Assembly: GCA_963539845.1 (NCBI GenBank)
Contig: CAUTML010000005.1
Coordinates: 1-41,673, forward strand
Length of the DNA: 41,673 nucleotides
Source: CAMUQR01 sp963539845
Lineage (GTDB): Bacteria; Patescibacteriota; Saccharimonadia; Saccharimonadales; Saccharimonadaceae
Reading direction: 5' to 3'
The stretch's first letter is position 1. The number at the start of each line of letters is the position of its first letter. The notes beneath the pieces were generated by a model. The model had not been told where the DNA came from and did no database searches. It saw only the letters and a list, made by a program, of their open reading frames with translations. Below, one piece after another: positions 15,952 to 24,362 of this stretch. A program made the position numbers and the translations under genes.

Positions 15952-16093
15952 AGAGCCTTTCTTGTTGAGTTTAGATCATAAGTAGTGGGATAAACTTTTA
16001 AAAAAGTGGCTAATATTTAGTCAATTTTAAACAAGCGGTTGTTAAAATTAAATACTAGCGATAAGTGATTAGCAAAAGTTTTCCATTATATTA

Positions 16094-16122
16094 ATTATAG
16101 CATAACTAGCTTCAAAAGTCCA
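16094..16122 (-). promoter_or_regulatory. Promoter of the ABC exporter
   Basis: On the minus strand TGGACT (16122-16117), a 17-nt spacer and TATAAT (16099-16094), in the 238-nt divergent region shared with ackA. The ackA side has TAAAAT near 16150 and the ribosome binding site AAAGGAGAT. Nothing else is seen in this gap. Confidence 0.55.
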
Positions 16123-16189
16123 TACCATAGCAAAAAACTAAAAATATGTTAAAATAAAGGGTAGTTTTACAAAAAAATAAAGGAGATCT

Positions 16190-17374
16190 ATGAACGATAA
16201 ACTAATCCTGATTACTAACCCCGGCTCGGCTAGCCGTAAATACGCGCTGTATCAAGGCGAGACATGTTTGGCGACTTTGCATTTTGAATATGTTAACGAC
16301 CAACCGTATTGTGAAATCGCCATTGATGGTGTCAAAACGCCAGTGGACTTAACCATCTCAGACTTGAGCCAGTCAGCCAGTGAGTGCGAACGTATTTTGC
16401 GCGAACAAGGCGTGCTCAAGCCCGACCAAAAAATTGGCGTGGTAGCAGCCCGAGTGGTAGCGCCAAGTCGTGACTTCCAACTCGACCAAATCGTCACCGA
16501 CGAAGTGATTGCCAAGCTCGAAAAAGTCCAGAGCAAAGCGCCACTTCATACCGGTGTTAACTTGAGTGAAATTAAATATTTTAAAGAAATTTTGCCAGCT
16601 GATGTGCCGGTGGTGGCAATCTCGGACAGCTCATTCCACGCTACTAAGCCGATTGAGGCTTTTCGTTATGCCATTGACACTGAATTGCAAGACAAATTAG
16701 ACATCGGTCGGTTTGGCTATCACGGCATTTCGGTTAGCTCAATTGTTGAAATCATGAAACGCGAAAATATTTTGCCAGAGAAATTAATCGTGGCGCACTT
16801 GGGCGGTGGGGCTAGTATCTCGGCTGTGGTTAACGGCAAAAGCGTCGATAATTCCATGGGCTTTACGCCAAACAGTGGTTTGATGATGGCGACTCGCTCC
16901 GGTGATATTGATCCGTCAGTGGTGTTTGTGATAAAAAAAGCTCTCGGTCTAGATGATGAGCAGATGGAAAAATATCTCAACAAACAATCTGGTTTCCTGG
17001 GACTTGGTGGCAAGTCGGACGATATGCGCCTGGTACTTGAAGCAGAACGTAACGGTGATGAGCGAGCCATTGTCGCCAACAAAACTTATCGCTATATGTT
17101 AGTAAAAACCATCGGTGCGATGGCGGCGGCCATGAACGGCGTGGATGCGATTGTGTTTACGGCGACAGTTGGCGAGCGCGGGGCTGATGTCCGTGAACCA
17201 ATTTGTCAGATGCTGACTTATCTTGGCTTTACGCTTGATCACGACAAAAACTGGAATCTTGACAAGCACGCACCGCTAGCTAACTTAGCAGCCGACGATT
17301 CCAAACCAATTTATATGATCAAAACCGATGAACTTCGAGAAATGGCACGTCGTACGTTGGTGGTATTAGGCTAG
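16190..17374 (+). CDS. ackA: Acetate kinase
   Basis: A 394-residue ASKHA-fold kinase of normal length. The N-terminus reads ILITNPGSASRKYALY, where most acetate kinases have NAGSSSLKF, so the phosphate loop is slightly divergent. Other marks are FGYHGISVSSI, IVAHLGGGASISAV, DNSMGFTPNSGLMMATRSGD and VFTATVGERG. It makes acetate and ATP from acetyl phosphate, the product of the phosphoketolase at 10.5 kb. It has a strong ribosome binding site and is followed by a hairpin terminator, so it is monocistronic. Confidence 0.95.
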   Translation: MNDKLILITNPGSASRKYALYQGETCLATLHFEYVNDQPYCEIAIDGVKTPVDLTISDLSQSASECERILREQGVLKPDQKIGVVAARVVAPSRDFQLDQIVTDEVIAKLEKVQSKAPLHTGVNLSEIKYFKEILPADVPVVAISDSSFHATKPIEAFRYAIDTELQDKLDIGRFGYHGISVSSIVEIMKRENILPEKLIVAHLGGGASISAVVNGKSVDNSMGFTPNSGLMMATRSGDIDPSVVFVIKKALGLDDEQMEKYLNKQSGFLGLGGKSDDMRLVLEAERNGDERAIVANKTYRYMLVKTIGAMAAAMNGVDAIVFTATVGERGADVREPICQMLTYLGFTLDHDKNWNLDKHAPLANLAADDSKPIYMIKTDELREMARRTLVVLG

Positions 17375-17400
17375 ATTTCTTATAGAAAAACTATCATCAT

Positions 17401-17430
17401 AAAACCGCTCGTGTCATATCGGGCGGTTTT
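17401..17430. terminator. Bidirectional terminator after ackA
   Basis: AAAACCGC (17401-17408) pairs with GCGGTTTT (17423-17430). It ends ackA on the plus strand and backs up the tracrRNA terminator on the minus strand. Confidence 0.85.
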
Positions 17431-17454
17431 GTATTTGTAAAAACAAAAATCAAA

Positions 17455-17591
17455 CAAAAAACACCTTCGTTGAGGTGAATTTTGGTAGGCCTCTACTGCC
17501 TGAATTAACGATTTGACATCTGAAGATGCTTTATTTTAACTCGTTGTGTTATTTGAAGAGTACTAAACAAACTGTGTGTTTGTTAAGGTAC
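17455..17591 (-). ncRNA. tracrRNA of the type II-A CRISPR system
   Basis: Transcribed away from cas9. The anti-repeat (about 17541-17569) reads GTTTAGTACTCTTCAAATAA and continues ACACAAC, complementary to the array repeat with a small bulge. Downstream are the conserved GAGTTAAAATAAAGC, a nexus-like hairpin CATC-TTCA-GATG, a small AGGC/GCCT hairpin and a terminator hairpin CACCT/AGGTG followed by six T. The tail GTTAAAATAA resembles streptococcal tracrRNAs. A 7-bp hairpin (17566-17572 with 17578-17584) at the 5' end overlaps the start of the anti-repeat. Length is about 137 nt by prediction. Confidence 0.92.
17456..17477 (-). terminator. tracrRNA terminator
   Basis: The hairpin at 17462-17477 (CACCT/AGGTG stem) is followed on the minus strand by TTTTTT (17461-17456). 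Confidence 0.85.
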
Positions 17592-17597
17592 ATTTAG

Positions 17598-17626
17598 ATT
17601 ATAGACCGAAATAGTTATTAAATCAA
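17598..17626 (-). promoter_or_regulatory. tracrRNA promoter
   Basis: On the minus strand TTGATT (17626-17621), a 17-nt spacer and a perfect TATAAT (17603-17598). It lies inside the 72-nt gap between the tracrRNA start and cas9, so divergent cas9 transcription must share this DNA. A possible cas9 -10 is TACAAT at 17636-17641. Confidence 0.9.
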
Positions 17627-17662
17627 GCTTTGTGATACAATTATTGAAGAAAGAGAGGAAAA

Positions 17663-19711
17663 ATGAAAAAATATTCTATTGGCTTAGATATTGGAGTTGC
17701 CTCAGTCGGCTGGGCGGTAGTTGATGAAAATAATCAATTAGTCCGCTACAAAAAGAAAAACATGTGGGGTTCGCGATTATTCGATGAGGCACAAACTGCG
17801 GAAGCTCGTCGAGTTAATCGTTCAGCACGTCGTCGGTTGAAACGGCGAGCGCAACGTATTAATTTTTTGCAACATCTTTTGTCGCCGATGGTGTTGTCAG
17901 TTGATAATGGCTTTTTTATGAAGATGAATGAATCAGGTCTTTATAAAAAAGACGAAAATGACAACGAAGGAATTCCTAAATACAGTCCGCTTTATGAATC
18001 ACTCAAGGATGCTGGTTATTCAGAAAAAACAAAAGGTGATCTCAAAAAATATCCGACTATCTATCATTTGCGTAAAGCTCTAATGGAGTCGGACGAAAAG
18101 TTTGACCCGCGATTGGTTTATTTGGCGATTCATCACATTATTAAATATCGCGGAAATTTTTTATATCCTGGGCAGGAATTTAAATTAGAAGACACTCAAA
18201 AAATTAGTGAGAATTTGTCGCAAGTGTTCGATTACATGGAAGAGCAACTGGGTTTTGACGCGGCTGAGTTAGAGAAGCACAAAGGGCAAATTATCACTAT
18301 CTTTAAAAATAATAAATTAAGTCGTTCAGCACGTCGATCTGAAATTCAGCAATTATTTAACTTTAAGGCTAATCAAAAAACTTGTTTTACAAATATTTTG
18401 GGGGCGTTTTTGGGCTTTAAGATTGATGCTCACAAGATTTTTACCGATCTTGACAAAACCGAAATCGAGTTTGCTAAGTTTGAAGAGAAACGTGATGATT
18501 TGAGCGAAAATCTTGGTGAGAGAATCGAGTTTTTTGACCTGCTCCAGAGCGTCTATAGTTGGGTGGTGTTACAAAACATCTTGCGTGGGGAGAGCAGTAT
18601 TTCGCAGGCCATGATTAATAAATACGATGATTATGCTCGGGATTTGCGATTTATTAAAAAACTATTCAAGCAATATCTCACAAAACAAGAATATCAGGAA
18701 TTCTTTCGATCAAAACCAGATGCCAAGGGTGAATTTAGTCATTACACTAAATACACAGAGTCGGGCTGGAATTATCAAGAATTTATCAAAGATCTAAAAA
18801 ACTTCCTAGATAAAGCTCAAAAAGCTGGCGCCTCATTTGATTCTGAGGATGCGCAACGCTTTACAAAGCGTCTTAAAGAAGACGAGGCTTTTTCGAAGTT
18901 GCGCATGAGCGATAATGGAGCAATCCCCTATCAACTACATAAAAATGAGTTAATAAAAATCATTGAAAAACAAGGCAAGTTTTATCCAGAATTGCTTGAA
19001 AAAGTCGATAACGGCGATGATCAACAAAAATATAAACTGGTGCGACTGATTGAGTATCGGATTCCGTATTATGTTGGTCCACTTCAGACTGGTGCGAAGA
19101 AGCAATCGGAATTTGCTTGGATGAAGTGTCAAGATAATGGTGACATTACGCCGTTTAATTTCTATCAGAAAATTGACAAGCTTGGTTCGGCTGAGGCGTT
19201 TATTGAGCGGCTGACTAATAATTGTACTTATTTACCAGATCAGCCTGTTTTGCCGAAGTTTTCGCTATTGATTAGTGAGTTTAATGTGCGCAATGAAATT
19301 AAAAATATGCGGATCAATGGTGAACAAGCTCCAATAGAGCTGGAAAATAATCTGTTTCGAGATCTTTTCTTAAAAAAGAAGCGTGTGACGGTGAAGGACG
19401 TCAGTAATTATTTGAAAATACATCATTATCCTGCGTTAATCGATAATTCACAACTAGAAATTACTGGCTTGTCTGACAAATCTGGTTTTAATTCATCGAT
19501 GAGTTCTTACATTGATTTGACTCAGAAAATTGGCTTAACTTTTGTTTTAGATACTTCGTCTAATGTTTATCAAATGGCGGAGAATTTGATTAAATGGGTG
19601 ACAATTTTTGAAGATGAAGAGATTTTGCAAGAAAAAATTCGTCATGAATATGCTTCAGAATTATCTGAAGATCAGATTAGTAAGATTGCTAAATTAAATT
19701 ATTCTAGTTGA
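17663..19711 (+). CDS. cas9: Cas9 N-terminal half (type II-A), ended by in-frame TGA
   Basis: 682 residues in the open frame before TGA 19709-19711. RuvC-I is present as YSIGLDIGVASVGWAVV with catalytic Asp9. The Arg-rich bridge helix EARRVNRSARRRLKRRAQR follows, then the REC lobe (about residues 80-680), including HLRKALMESDEKFDPRLVYL and YRGNFLYPG. The ribosome binding site AGAGAGG precedes ATG 17663. The downstream half continues in the same frame after the TGA, so with readthrough the protein would be about 1407 residues, close to SpCas9 (1368). The TGA falls where SpCas9 has YTGWGRLS; here the frame reads YSS-stop-SNLS, so one TGG to TGA change explains it. Alone, this half lacks HNH, RuvC-II/III and the PAM-interacting domain. 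Confidence 0.95.
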   Translation: MKKYSIGLDIGVASVGWAVVDENNQLVRYKKKNMWGSRLFDEAQTAEARRVNRSARRRLKRRAQRINFLQHLLSPMVLSVDNGFFMKMNESGLYKKDENDNEGIPKYSPLYESLKDAGYSEKTKGDLKKYPTIYHLRKALMESDEKFDPRLVYLAIHHIIKYRGNFLYPGQEFKLEDTQKISENLSQVFDYMEEQLGFDAAELEKHKGQIITIFKNNKLSRSARRSEIQQLFNFKANQKTCFTNILGAFLGFKIDAHKIFTDLDKTEIEFAKFEEKRDDLSENLGERIEFFDLLQSVYSWVVLQNILRGESSISQAMINKYDDYARDLRFIKKLFKQYLTKQEYQEFFRSKPDAKGEFSHYTKYTESGWNYQEFIKDLKNFLDKAQKAGASFDSEDAQRFTKRLKEDEAFSKLRMSDNGAIPYQLHKNELIKIIEKQGKFYPELLEKVDNGDDQQKYKLVRLIEYRIPYYVGPLQTGAKKQSEFAWMKCQDNGDITPFNFYQKIDKLGSAEAFIERLTNNCTYLPDQPVLPKFSLLISEFNVRNEIKNMRINGEQAPIELENNLFRDLFLKKKRVTVKDVSNYLKIHHYPALIDNSQLEITGLSDKSGFNSSMSSYIDLTQKIGLTFVLDTSSNVYQMAENLIKWVTIFEDEEILQEKIRHEYASELSEDQISKIAKLNYSS

Positions 19712-19717
19712 AGTAAT

Positions 19718-21886
19718 TTGTCGCAAAAACTATTGACGGAAATCAAAAGTCACCCTAAATACAGCGGGTTTGGCAAGTCGATCATCGAATTAATGCGCAC
19801 TGAAAAAGCTAACTTTATGCAATTGATTTCTAGTGAGAAGTTCGGTATTAAGGCAAGATTGACAACTGAACTAGAAAAATTTATGGCAGATAATAAAGAA
19901 ACTGATTATGATTTAGTTGATGGCTTGCCAGCATCGCCAGCTGTGAAGCGTGGAATTTGGCAAGCAATGAAGTTGGTTAAGGAAATTGTTGAATTGCAGG
20001 ATGGTCGGCGACCAGAAAAGATCTATATTGAAATGGCTAGGGGTGGTGATGATACAGACCAAACAGCTAAACGCAAGAAAACGATAGAGAAGTTGTATGA
20101 CAAGGTTGAGTTTAATGCTGCTTACACTACTAAAGAAGAACTAAAACAGCTAAAAAACGAATTAAAAGAATTTGAAAAAATTGATAAGCGAGCTTGGGAA
20201 TTATATTTCCGCCAGCTCGGTAAATGTGCATATAGCGGTAAGTTTATTGCTCCTGATCAAATCGCTCAAACTTGCCAGATTGACCACATTATTCCGCGTA
20301 GTTTAACGAAGGATGATAGTATCGACAATAAAGTTCTGGTGTTGTCAGCTGAAAATCAACGCAAGCGCGAAGAATACCCACTTGACTCGGCAGTCGTCAA
20401 ACGTCAGATATCTTTATGGCGCTATTGGCTGGATAATAATTTAATATCTCAGGCAAAATTCAATCGCTTAGTCCAGACTCAAGAAAAATATGACAAAGAT
20501 ATGGTGAGCGGTGATTTTATTAAACGACAACTAGTGGAAACCCAGCAAATCACCAAACATGTGGTTAGCTTGTTTAACCAGTTGTATAAACAAGACGACG
20601 TTGAATCGATTGTTGAGCCAGTGAAAGCGCAAATCACTAGTGAATTTCGCCAAAAGTTTAATTTTCCGAAATCACGCTTAATCAATGATTTTCACCACGC
20701 TAAAGATGCCTATTTAACGGCAGTACTAGGAAAATATTTAGCTGAAAAATTTACCGATCGGAAACGAAGTGTGTTGTATGAGCGCTATATGAAATTTGCT
20801 CACCAATTACCAAACGGCAAGACCGAAACTCGTCAAGATCGTGAAAAACGAGAGCTTGGTTTTGTGTTGCATGGTTTTATTACTGATCAAGAAGCGACTG
20901 GCGAAATTAACGATAAGCATCCTCGACTACAAACTGTGCGTCGTGTGATGCGGTTCAGCGATTGTTTAGTGACGAAGAAAACCGAAACTAATAACAATGG
21001 TCAGATATTCGATGCGACGTTATATAAAAAGTCTAATCAGGCGAAGGCGAAATTAATGCGCGGTAAAGACTTTCCGGTTGATAAATATGGTGGTCATACT
21101 AGCGATAAAATGGCACATATGATAGCTGTCGAATTCGTTGACTACAAAGGCAAGACAACGCGCAAGCTAGCCAAGGTGCCACTCCGAGTAGCGCTTATTG
21201 CTAAAAATGACGAAGAATTAAGAACTTGGTTAATAAACGAGCTTAGGGCTATCAAGGTTACGATTATTAAGAATAAAATTCCAAAACATCAGATTATAAG
21301 AACCAAGGACGGTAGTCTGTTGATTCTGACATCACAAGCGGATGCTGGCAATTTTAAACAGTTGCGTTTGCCGTATGAAATTGAAAATCGCTATGCGCAT
21401 TTACAAAAGTTATTGACCGGGTTGGATGAATTTAACTCTACTGATGTGACTTTGGCACGGCGAATGCATTACCGATTACCGGATTTGGCGAGTAGAAGTG
21501 GTGAGCCTAGTTCTTATCAATATCAGTTTGTAGATGACATTTCTTATAAAATTAATAATTTCTTGAACCAGTTCTATCAAAAAATACTTGAAAAAATATC
21601 GATCAATATTCCGTTCTATGGTGAAAAAATGATTAAAAAAATCGAAAATTTTTATGAAGTTTTTGAATCTAGTGATGATATAATTCAGAAATTTAAGTTT
21701 TTAGAAGAAATGTTGCTATTAACGAGTGCTAACGCTGAATATCCAACTTTTGAAAAATTGGATATCTCAAAAAAATATTTTAATTCTGGCACTGGGCGTA
21801 TTACCATGAAAACCTTCTATCTTGATGATATCGTTTTCTATGATTACTCAATCACTGGTCTTAAAGTTAAAAAGACCAACTTATAA
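19718..21886 (+). CDS. cas9: Cas9 C-terminal half: RuvC-II, HNH, RuvC-III, PAM-interacting domain
   Basis: Continues in the same frame as the upstream half, 6 nt after the TGA. The first possible start is TTG 19718, with no ribosome binding site, so independent translation is doubtful except by reinitiation. In full-length numbering the catalytic residues are all present: RuvC-II Glu790 (IYIEMARG), HNH His875 (CQIDHIIPRS), and RuvC-III His1012/Asp1015 (FHHAKDAYLTAVLG). The C-terminal end has YDYSITGLKV, aligning with the SpCas9 HQSITGLYE ending. The PAM-reading Arg pair of SpCas9 (RKR) is replaced by a TGRIT segment with one Arg, so the PAM is not predictable. No further frame breaks are seen, arguing that the mutation is recent, tolerated or an error. 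Confidence 0.93.
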   Translation: MSQKLLTEIKSHPKYSGFGKSIIELMRTEKANFMQLISSEKFGIKARLTTELEKFMADNKETDYDLVDGLPASPAVKRGIWQAMKLVKEIVELQDGRRPEKIYIEMARGGDDTDQTAKRKKTIEKLYDKVEFNAAYTTKEELKQLKNELKEFEKIDKRAWELYFRQLGKCAYSGKFIAPDQIAQTCQIDHIIPRSLTKDDSIDNKVLVLSAENQRKREEYPLDSAVVKRQISLWRYWLDNNLISQAKFNRLVQTQEKYDKDMVSGDFIKRQLVETQQITKHVVSLFNQLYKQDDVESIVEPVKAQITSEFRQKFNFPKSRLINDFHHAKDAYLTAVLGKYLAEKFTDRKRSVLYERYMKFAHQLPNGKTETRQDREKRELGFVLHGFITDQEATGEINDKHPRLQTVRRVMRFSDCLVTKKTETNNNGQIFDATLYKKSNQAKAKLMRGKDFPVDKYGGHTSDKMAHMIAVEFVDYKGKTTRKLAKVPLRVALIAKNDEELRTWLINELRAIKVTIIKNKIPKHQIIRTKDGSLLILTSQADAGNFKQLRLPYEIENRYAHLQKLLTGLDEFNSTDVTLARRMHYRLPDLASRSGEPSSYQYQFVDDISYKINNFLNQFYQKILEKISINIPFYGEKMIKKIENFYEVFESSDDIIQKFKFLEEMLLLTSANAEYPTFEKLDISKKYFNSGTGRITMKTFYLDDIVFYDYSITGLKVKKTNL

Positions 21887-21901
21887 AAAAGGCAGGGTGG
21901 G

Positions 21902-22780
21902 ATGAGTTGGCGAACAGTTTTAGTGACACAAAAAGCAAAAGCTAGCTACAAAGATGGCTATATGATTATCAAAAGTGATGAAGGCGAAAATGTTATTCAC
22001 TTAAGCGAGCTGGCAACGGTGATTTTTGAAAACACGGCCATTAACATCACGGCTTATTTACTGTGTGAACTGGCTAATAACAAAGTCAAAGTGATTTTTT
22101 GTGATCACAAACGTAATCCGTATGGTGAAATAATTCCTTATTATGGTCGTTATAACGTCAGTAAGAAAATGATGATTCAGTCAAACTGGCACGATGGTTT
22201 AAAGAAGCTATTATGGACAATGATTGTGGCACAAAAAATTCTCAATCAAGCTCAGCTTCTTGCTAAACACGGTTTTGAGGCTGAGGCGGAAATGCTGAAA
22301 CAATATGCGCAAAATGTCGAGTTAGAGGATTCGACTAACCGTGAAGGCCATGCGGCGAAGGTTTATTTTAATGCGCTATTTGGTAAGCAGTTTTCGCGCG
22401 ATCAAGATAATCCGATTAATGCGGCTTTAAATTATGGCTACGGGATTATTTTGTCGGCTTTTAATCGTGAAATTACTAATAATGGCTATTCAACTTCGCT
22501 AGGTATTAATCATATCAGTGAATATAATCCGTTTAATTTAACTTGTGATTTAATGGAGCCGTTTCGAGTGATCGTAGATGATTTTGTTTATCAAAATCGT
22601 ATTTTGGCTTTTTCGTCAGAAATGAAAGTTGATTTAATTAACTTATTAAATTTGCGGGTAGTGATTGATGGTCAAAATCAATATTTAGCGAAAGCGATCG
22701 AGATTTATACTCGGTCGTTTTTTCAAGCTTTGGAAGAGAAAAACGCTAAGAAATTTATTACATATGAGTACAAGGACTAG
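21902..22780 (+). CDS. cas1: CRISPR-associated endonuclease Cas1 (type II-A)
   Basis: A 292-residue integrase subunit. It begins MSWRTVLVTQKAKASYK, the usual type II Cas1 start. Metal ligands are visible: Glu148 (NREGHAAKVYF), His204 (GINHISEYNPFNL) and Glu219 (DLMEPFR). With Cas2 it forms the spacer integration complex, and in II-A systems Csn2 and Cas9 assist. It begins 15 nt after cas9 with GGGTGG upstream and overlaps cas2 by 17 nt. Intact. Confidence 0.97.
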   Translation: MSWRTVLVTQKAKASYKDGYMIIKSDEGENVIHLSELATVIFENTAINITAYLLCELANNKVKVIFCDHKRNPYGEIIPYYGRYNVSKKMMIQSNWHDGLKKLLWTMIVAQKILNQAQLLAKHGFEAEAEMLKQYAQNVELEDSTNREGHAAKVYFNALFGKQFSRDQDNPINAALNYGYGIILSAFNREITNNGYSTSLGINHISEYNPFNLTCDLMEPFRVIVDDFVYQNRILAFSSEMKVDLINLLNLRVVIDGQNQYLAKAIEIYTRSFFQALEEKNAKKFITYEYKD

Positions 22781-23090
22781 ATATATGCGAGTATTATTAT
22801 TTTTTGATTTGCCGGTCGAAACCGAAACTGATCGACGCAATTATCGAATATTTCGTAAAAAATTAATTCAAGACGGCTTTATTATGCTCCAAAATTCAGT
22901 TTACGCTAAAATGGCATTAAATCCCTCGGCTGCCCAATTGGTGCGTGATCGAGTCGATAAATTCAAACCGCCAGCAGGCATTATCCAGATTTTGATAGTC
23001 ACTGAAAATCAATTCGCTTCAATGGAATATATTTTAGGACAAAGTCAAACCAGTGTTATTAATTCGACGGATCGGTTGGTGTGTTTATGA
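22764..23090 (+). CDS. cas2: CRISPR-associated endoribonuclease Cas2
   Basis: A 108-residue ferredoxin-fold protein that bridges two Cas1 dimers in spacer integration. It starts MSTRTRYMRVLLFFDLPVET, with the canonical FFDLP strand carrying the conserved Asp. NYRIFRKKLIQDGFIMLQNS and VTENQF follow, as in II-A Cas2. The start overlaps cas1, and its TGA stop overlaps the csn2 ATG (ATGA), so the three are translationally coupled. Confidence 0.96.
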   Translation: MSTRTRYMRVLLFFDLPVETETDRRNYRIFRKKLIQDGFIMLQNSVYAKMALNPSAAQLVRDRVDKFKPPAGIIQILIVTENQFASMEYILGQSQTSVINSTDRLVCL

Positions 23091-23758
23091 AAATAATAAT
23101 TCGCAATATTGATCAAGAACTGGAGCTGAGTGAAACTAGATTGTTGACAACGGTATTGGAAAATAAATGCTTGTTTCGAGAAGTGGTGGCGGAATTGGCG
23201 CGCATTCAAGTTGAAACAACTGATTATAGCATCGTAAATTGTCAAGATGTTGATTTAGCTGATAATTTATTGTTAGTAAGTGATGTTTTGAGCTTTGACT
23301 TTGCTAATCGTAAAATTTTAAGTGAACTTTATAAGCGAATTGGTGATAACGTAGGCGACGACATGCTTTTGGCGTTGCAAAAAATTGAATTTGAATTAGA
23401 AAAAATAGCGATTATGTCGGAAACGGAATCGGGCATTGACCTTAAATATAAAACCGAGTTTAGCTTGGCGGATTTTTTAAAAGTATTAAAGATTGAACCG
23501 GCGGTTGATACTGAATTTGATTTAAAAAACAGAGTCTATGGTATAATTGATTTAGTGAGTAGATTATTACCAGATAAAATAATTTGCTTGGTAAATTTGA
23601 AACAGCTTTTAACTAAAGATGAATTTGGTGAATTTTGCAAATACTGCCTCGGTCATCAACGATTAGTGTGGTGTTTGGAATCAAACCAATCTTATCGAGT
23701 AGCTGAAGAAGAAATTATTGTCGTTGATGAGGACTTGTTCAGCTATAAGCAAGCATAA
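23087..23758 (+). CDS. csn2: Csn2, type II-A adaptation protein
   Basis: 223 residues from the ATG at 23087, overlapping the cas2 stop. An in-frame GTG 6 nt earlier is less likely. Csn2 is a ring-forming double-stranded DNA-end binding protein specific to subtype II-A. The sequence is divergent but has the expected position, length and acidic C-terminal region (for example LLPDKIICLVNLKQLLTKDE and IIVVDEDLFSYK). The 40 nt after its stop form the array leader. Subtype II-A rests on this gene plus the leader motif. Confidence 0.88.
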   Translation: MKIIIRNIDQELELSETRLLTTVLENKCLFREVVAELARIQVETTDYSIVNCQDVDLADNLLLVSDVLSFDFANRKILSELYKRIGDNVGDDMLLALQKIEFELEKIAIMSETESGIDLKYKTEFSLADFLKVLKIEPAVDTEFDLKNRVYGIIDLVSRLLPDKIICLVNLKQLLTKDEFGEFCKYCLGHQRLVWCLESNQSYRVAEEEIIVVDEDLFSYKQA

Positions 23759-23791
23759 GTATTTTTTAGATTAACAGAGGTCAGCCTTTGG

Positions 23792-23798
23792 ATTTGAG
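23792..23798 (+). promoter_or_regulatory. Leader-anchoring sequence ATTTGAG
   Basis: ATTTGAG lies directly against the first repeat. The same heptamer directs Cas1-Cas2-Csn2-Cas9 integration in streptococcal II-A loci, so this marks the leader end and the site of new spacer entry. Confidence 0.85.
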
Positions 23799-24362
23799 GT
23801 TTTAGAGCTGTGTTATTTTGAAGAGTACTAAAACCTCTCGGCAATCAACCCAAAACCCGTAGTCGTTTTAGAGCTGTGTTATTTTGAAGAGTACTAAAAC
23901 ATAGAAAACTTAATTTAGCCCTTCCAACATGTTTTAGAGCTGTGTTATTTTGAAGAGTACTAAAACACAAAGAATTTAAAGCTATTTTAATGGTTAGTTT
24001 TAGAGCTGTGTTATTTTGAAGAGTACTAAAACAGTGTTAGTGGCCGGGTCATGATAGGTTGCGTTTTAGAGCTGTGTTATTTTGAAGAGTACTAAAACGC
24101 CAGCTTCACGCAATCGATGTAGCGTACAGTTTTAGAGCTGTGTTATTTTGAAGAGTACTAAAACGGAGCTTAGGGCGGGATTCAACACCTGGGAGTTTTA
24201 GAGCTGTGTTATTTTGAAGAGTACTAAAACGGAGCTTAGGGCGGGATTCAACACCTGGGAGTTTTAGAGCTGTGTTATTTTGAAGAGTACTAAAACTTTG
24301 CGATTTTGATCGCTTTTTGGTTATTTGTTTTAGAGCTGTGTTATTTTGAAGAGTACTAAAAC
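23799..24362 (+). CRISPR. CRISPR array, 9 repeats of 36 nt and 8 spacers of 30 nt
   Basis: The repeat begins GTTTTAGAGCTGTGTTATTT and ends GAAGAGTACTAAAAC. All nine copies look identical, at 23799, 23865, 23931, 23997, 24063, 24129, 24195, 24261 and 24327. Every spacer is exactly 30 nt. Spacers 6 (24165-24194) and 7 (24231-24260) are identical. The repeat starts like S. pyogenes and S. thermophilus CRISPR3 repeats. It pairs with the tracrRNA anti-repeat at 17541-17569. Transcription runs on the plus strand, from the leader beside csn2. No strong array promoter is seen in the 40-nt leader. Confidence 0.98.

Noticed and set aside
17541..17571. Repeat-like sequence upstream of cas9 as a stray CRISPR repeat on the plus strand
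   Set aside because: It is degenerate relative to the array repeat, while the minus strand has promoter, core and terminator of a tracrRNA.
17663..21886. A genetic code in which UGA is Trp or Gly explains the TGA in cas9
   Set aside because: TGA terminates murJ, gpmA, padR and cas2 at natural ends with overlapping downstream starts, and other genes use TGG for Trp without in-frame TGA.
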